DNA of 6,604 bases from REBR01 sp033721915 (GTDB lineage: Bacteria > Pseudomonadota > Gammaproteobacteria > Pseudomonadales > Oleiphilaceae), in the NCBI GenBank assembly GCA_033721915.1, contig JAWWAC010000095.1:1-6604 (forward strand), given 5' to 3'. The notes beneath the pieces are model-generated. The model was given only the letters and a program-made list of their open reading frames with translations. It was not told where the DNA came from and ran no database searches. A program made the position numbers and the translations under genes. Numbering within the stretch: position 1 is the stretch's first letter; every line of letters begins with the position of its first letter. This document shows positions 5,675 to 6,604 of this stretch, piece after piece.

Positions 5675-6484
5675 ATGCAACCAGCCATCAAGATGGCCTT
5701 GCGCATTGCAAGGCAGAGCAGTGATTTTCTCAGAAACCAGCATGAAAAGCTGGAGCCGGCCACACAACAGGCGGAAAGCGTGTTGCGCATGCTCGAAACC
5801 ATCGAGCAGTCCGTGTACGAAAACTCCTGTGAACAGCTGAGCAAGGCCTACAAGGATCACTACCTGGCCCCGGCCGGTGACATCCACGCCGAAGGCCATG
5901 AGAAAAGCTGGCACGTCTTTCCACTGCTGGGGGTACAGAACTTCTCCCGGGGGCTGCCGGAATTTGTCACCGCACTGCTGCAAAAGCGCAATAACCGCCC
6001 TGAGCACCTGGTGCTGATCAGCCCCCTCACGGGCGAGGAATACAGCGCCAGCCGTGGCTACGGCGCCGCACTCAACAGCCGCCGCATCCGCACCGCCAAT
6101 GCCGACCATCTCAACCAGACACTGATCAGCTGCAACCTGGCCGCCCACAGTGGCCGTGACCAGGACCCACTGCTGTGGCCCGAGATCAGCGGCGCACTGG
6201 CGGACACCGAGAGCAGCCTGCGCTTTTCCGGCTGCCCGGTACTGGACCTGGCCCGTGTGGCCGGCGGCAAGCTGGATGCGGCGGCACTCAGCCCGGTCAG
6301 CGACACAGAACTGGTGCTGGGCGGCCTTCTGGGCCAGGAGGCCGGCGCCCTCAGTGGCGACCTGCTGGGCAACCCCATCACGGAGCGCAGCCACAGCATT
6401 CTCATGGCCAACAACCGCATCTTCCGTGAGTGCCTGAAAACACTGCAGCCCTTCCGCGCCCGCCTGTCCAAAAGCGTTCTCTGA
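5675..6484 (+). CDS. suhB: SuhB-like inositol monophosphatase-fold protein, predicted catalytically inactive
   Basis: From the ATG at 5675 this is a 269-residue protein, nearly the length of E. coli SuhB (267). Upstream in-frame codons look non-homologous and span the promoter. It begins MQPAIKMALRIARQ like SuhB. It keeps landmarks in order: an NFSRGLPEFV segment (89-98), SASRGYGAALN (124-134), SGCPVLDLARVAGGKLDAA (185-203) and GGLLGQEAGALSGD (216-229). The divergent position opposite trmJ also matches suhB. However, the metal-binding motifs are lost. The WVIDPLDGTTNF motif reads WHVFPLLGVQNF (79-90), so both aspartates and both threonines are gone. EESGE reads AEGHE (72-76), losing the first glutamate. 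The WD of the last motif reads TE (211-212). Inositol phosphate hydrolysis is therefore unlikely. E. coli SuhB also acts as a Nus factor in rRNA antitermination, apparently without needing catalysis; I infer that role may be what is kept here. The ribosome binding site is weak. Confidence 0.85.
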   Translation: MQPAIKMALRIARQSSDFLRNQHEKLEPATQQAESVLRMLETIEQSVYENSCEQLSKAYKDHYLAPAGDIHAEGHEKSWHVFPLLGVQNFSRGLPEFVTALLQKRNNRPEHLVLISPLTGEEYSASRGYGAALNSRRIRTANADHLNQTLISCNLAAHSGRDQDPLLWPEISGALADTESSLRFSGCPVLDLARVAGGKLDAAALSPVSDTELVLGGLLGQEAGALSGDLLGNPITERSHSILMANNRIFRECLKTLQPFRARLSKSVL

Positions 6485-6522
6485 AGTCGTTACCGGTTGC
6501 TGATTGCGACCCGCCGCCCACA

Positions 6523-6561
6523 GGCCCCCGCACCGGGGCGGGGCCGCGTCGGCCGCCGCGG
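6523..6561. repeat. Overlapping GC-rich inverted repeats downstream of suhB-like gene
   Basis: GGCCCC (6523-6528) pairs with GGGGCC (6540-6545), with an alternative GCCCC/GGGGC pairing (6524-6528 with 6535-6539). CCGCG (6544-6548) pairs with CGCGG (6557-6561). The arms overlap, so the structures are mutually exclusive alternatives. High GC content makes some of this expected by chance. Confidence 0.4.
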
Positions 6562-6578
6562 TCCGGGAAACCCGGGCC
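6560..6578 (+). terminator. Possible hairpin terminator after the suhB-like gene
   Basis: An 8 bp stem with one G-U pair and an AAA loop (GGTCCGGG-AAA-CCCGGGCC) lies 76 bp after the stop codon. The stem is strong, but no T-run follows on either strand. It is therefore not a classical intrinsic terminator; it may stabilise a 3' end, or be unrelated to termination. Confidence 0.3.
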
Positions 6579-6604
6579 CAACCCACCAATAAGTCACGGA
6601 ATCC

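Larger units (their letters stand above)
6485..6604. other. GC-rich non-coding tail after the suhB-like gene
   Basis: This 120 bp segment to the window end holds no supported gene. It is dominated by GC-rich inverted repeats between 6523 and 6578, and becomes less GC-rich after 6580. Long frames crossing it on the minus strand are antisense shadows of the suhB-like gene. The neighbour to the right cannot be identified. Confidence 0.6.

Noticed and set aside
5675..6484. suhB-like gene as a pseudogene
   Set aside because: The frame is intact over full length with conserved C-terminal landmarks and a plausible promoter. Active-site loss alone fits a pseudoenzyme better than decay.
5519..6589. 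356-residue open frame on the minus strand opposite the suhB-like gene
   Set aside because: Its product is rich in Ala, Gly and Val with no recognisable motif. It runs through the suhB-like coding region and its promoter, and is a GC-driven antisense shadow.

Overview
The window looks like a chromosomal core block from a GC-rich gammaproteobacterium. The gene order suhB <-> trmJ-iscR-iscS-...-ndk-rlmN-pilW/pilF-rodZ is the arrangement I know from Pseudomonas aeruginosa and related gammaproteobacteria, in which the next gene after rodZ is usually ispG. Protein sequences match that class throughout. I cannot name the genus; a lineage that uses SUF rather than ISC for bulk Fe-S assembly (for example near the Ectothiorhodospiraceae) is a guess only. 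I see no mobile element, phage, CRISPR, tRNA or rRNA sequence.

Layout. Seven genes run leftward on the minus strand. From right to left they are trmJ (tRNA ribose methyltransferase), iscR (Fe-S sensing repressor), iscS (cysteine desulfurase), ndk, rlmN (radical-SAM rRNA/tRNA methyltransferase), pilW/pilF (TPR lipoprotein for type IV pilus secretin assembly) and the 5' part of rodZ, which leaves the window at base 1. On the plus strand a suhB-position gene diverges from trmJ across a 185 bp intergenic region. A 120 bp GC-rich, hairpin-rich tail follows it. No gene-free stretch exceeds 300 bp.

How the genes work together. iscR has a recognisable promoter whose -35 element lies inside a sequence resembling a type 1 IscR site, so classical autorepression by [2Fe-2S]-IscR is expected for iscR-iscS. 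ndk has its own -10 box in the iscS-ndk gap. ndk, rlmN, pilW and rodZ are closely packed, with a 32 bp gap, a 5 bp gap and an 8 bp overlap, and probably form one transcription unit.

The two most notable points are absences. First, iscU, iscA, hscB, hscA, fdx and iscX, which normally sit between iscS and ndk, are missing. The IscS here also lacks the C-terminal tail that E. coli IscS uses to dock IscU. Second, the protein in the suhB position keeps the length and fold-level landmarks of SuhB but has lost almost all metal-binding residues of the inositol monophosphatase family. It looks like a pseudoenzyme that may keep only the Nus-factor/antitermination role of SuhB.
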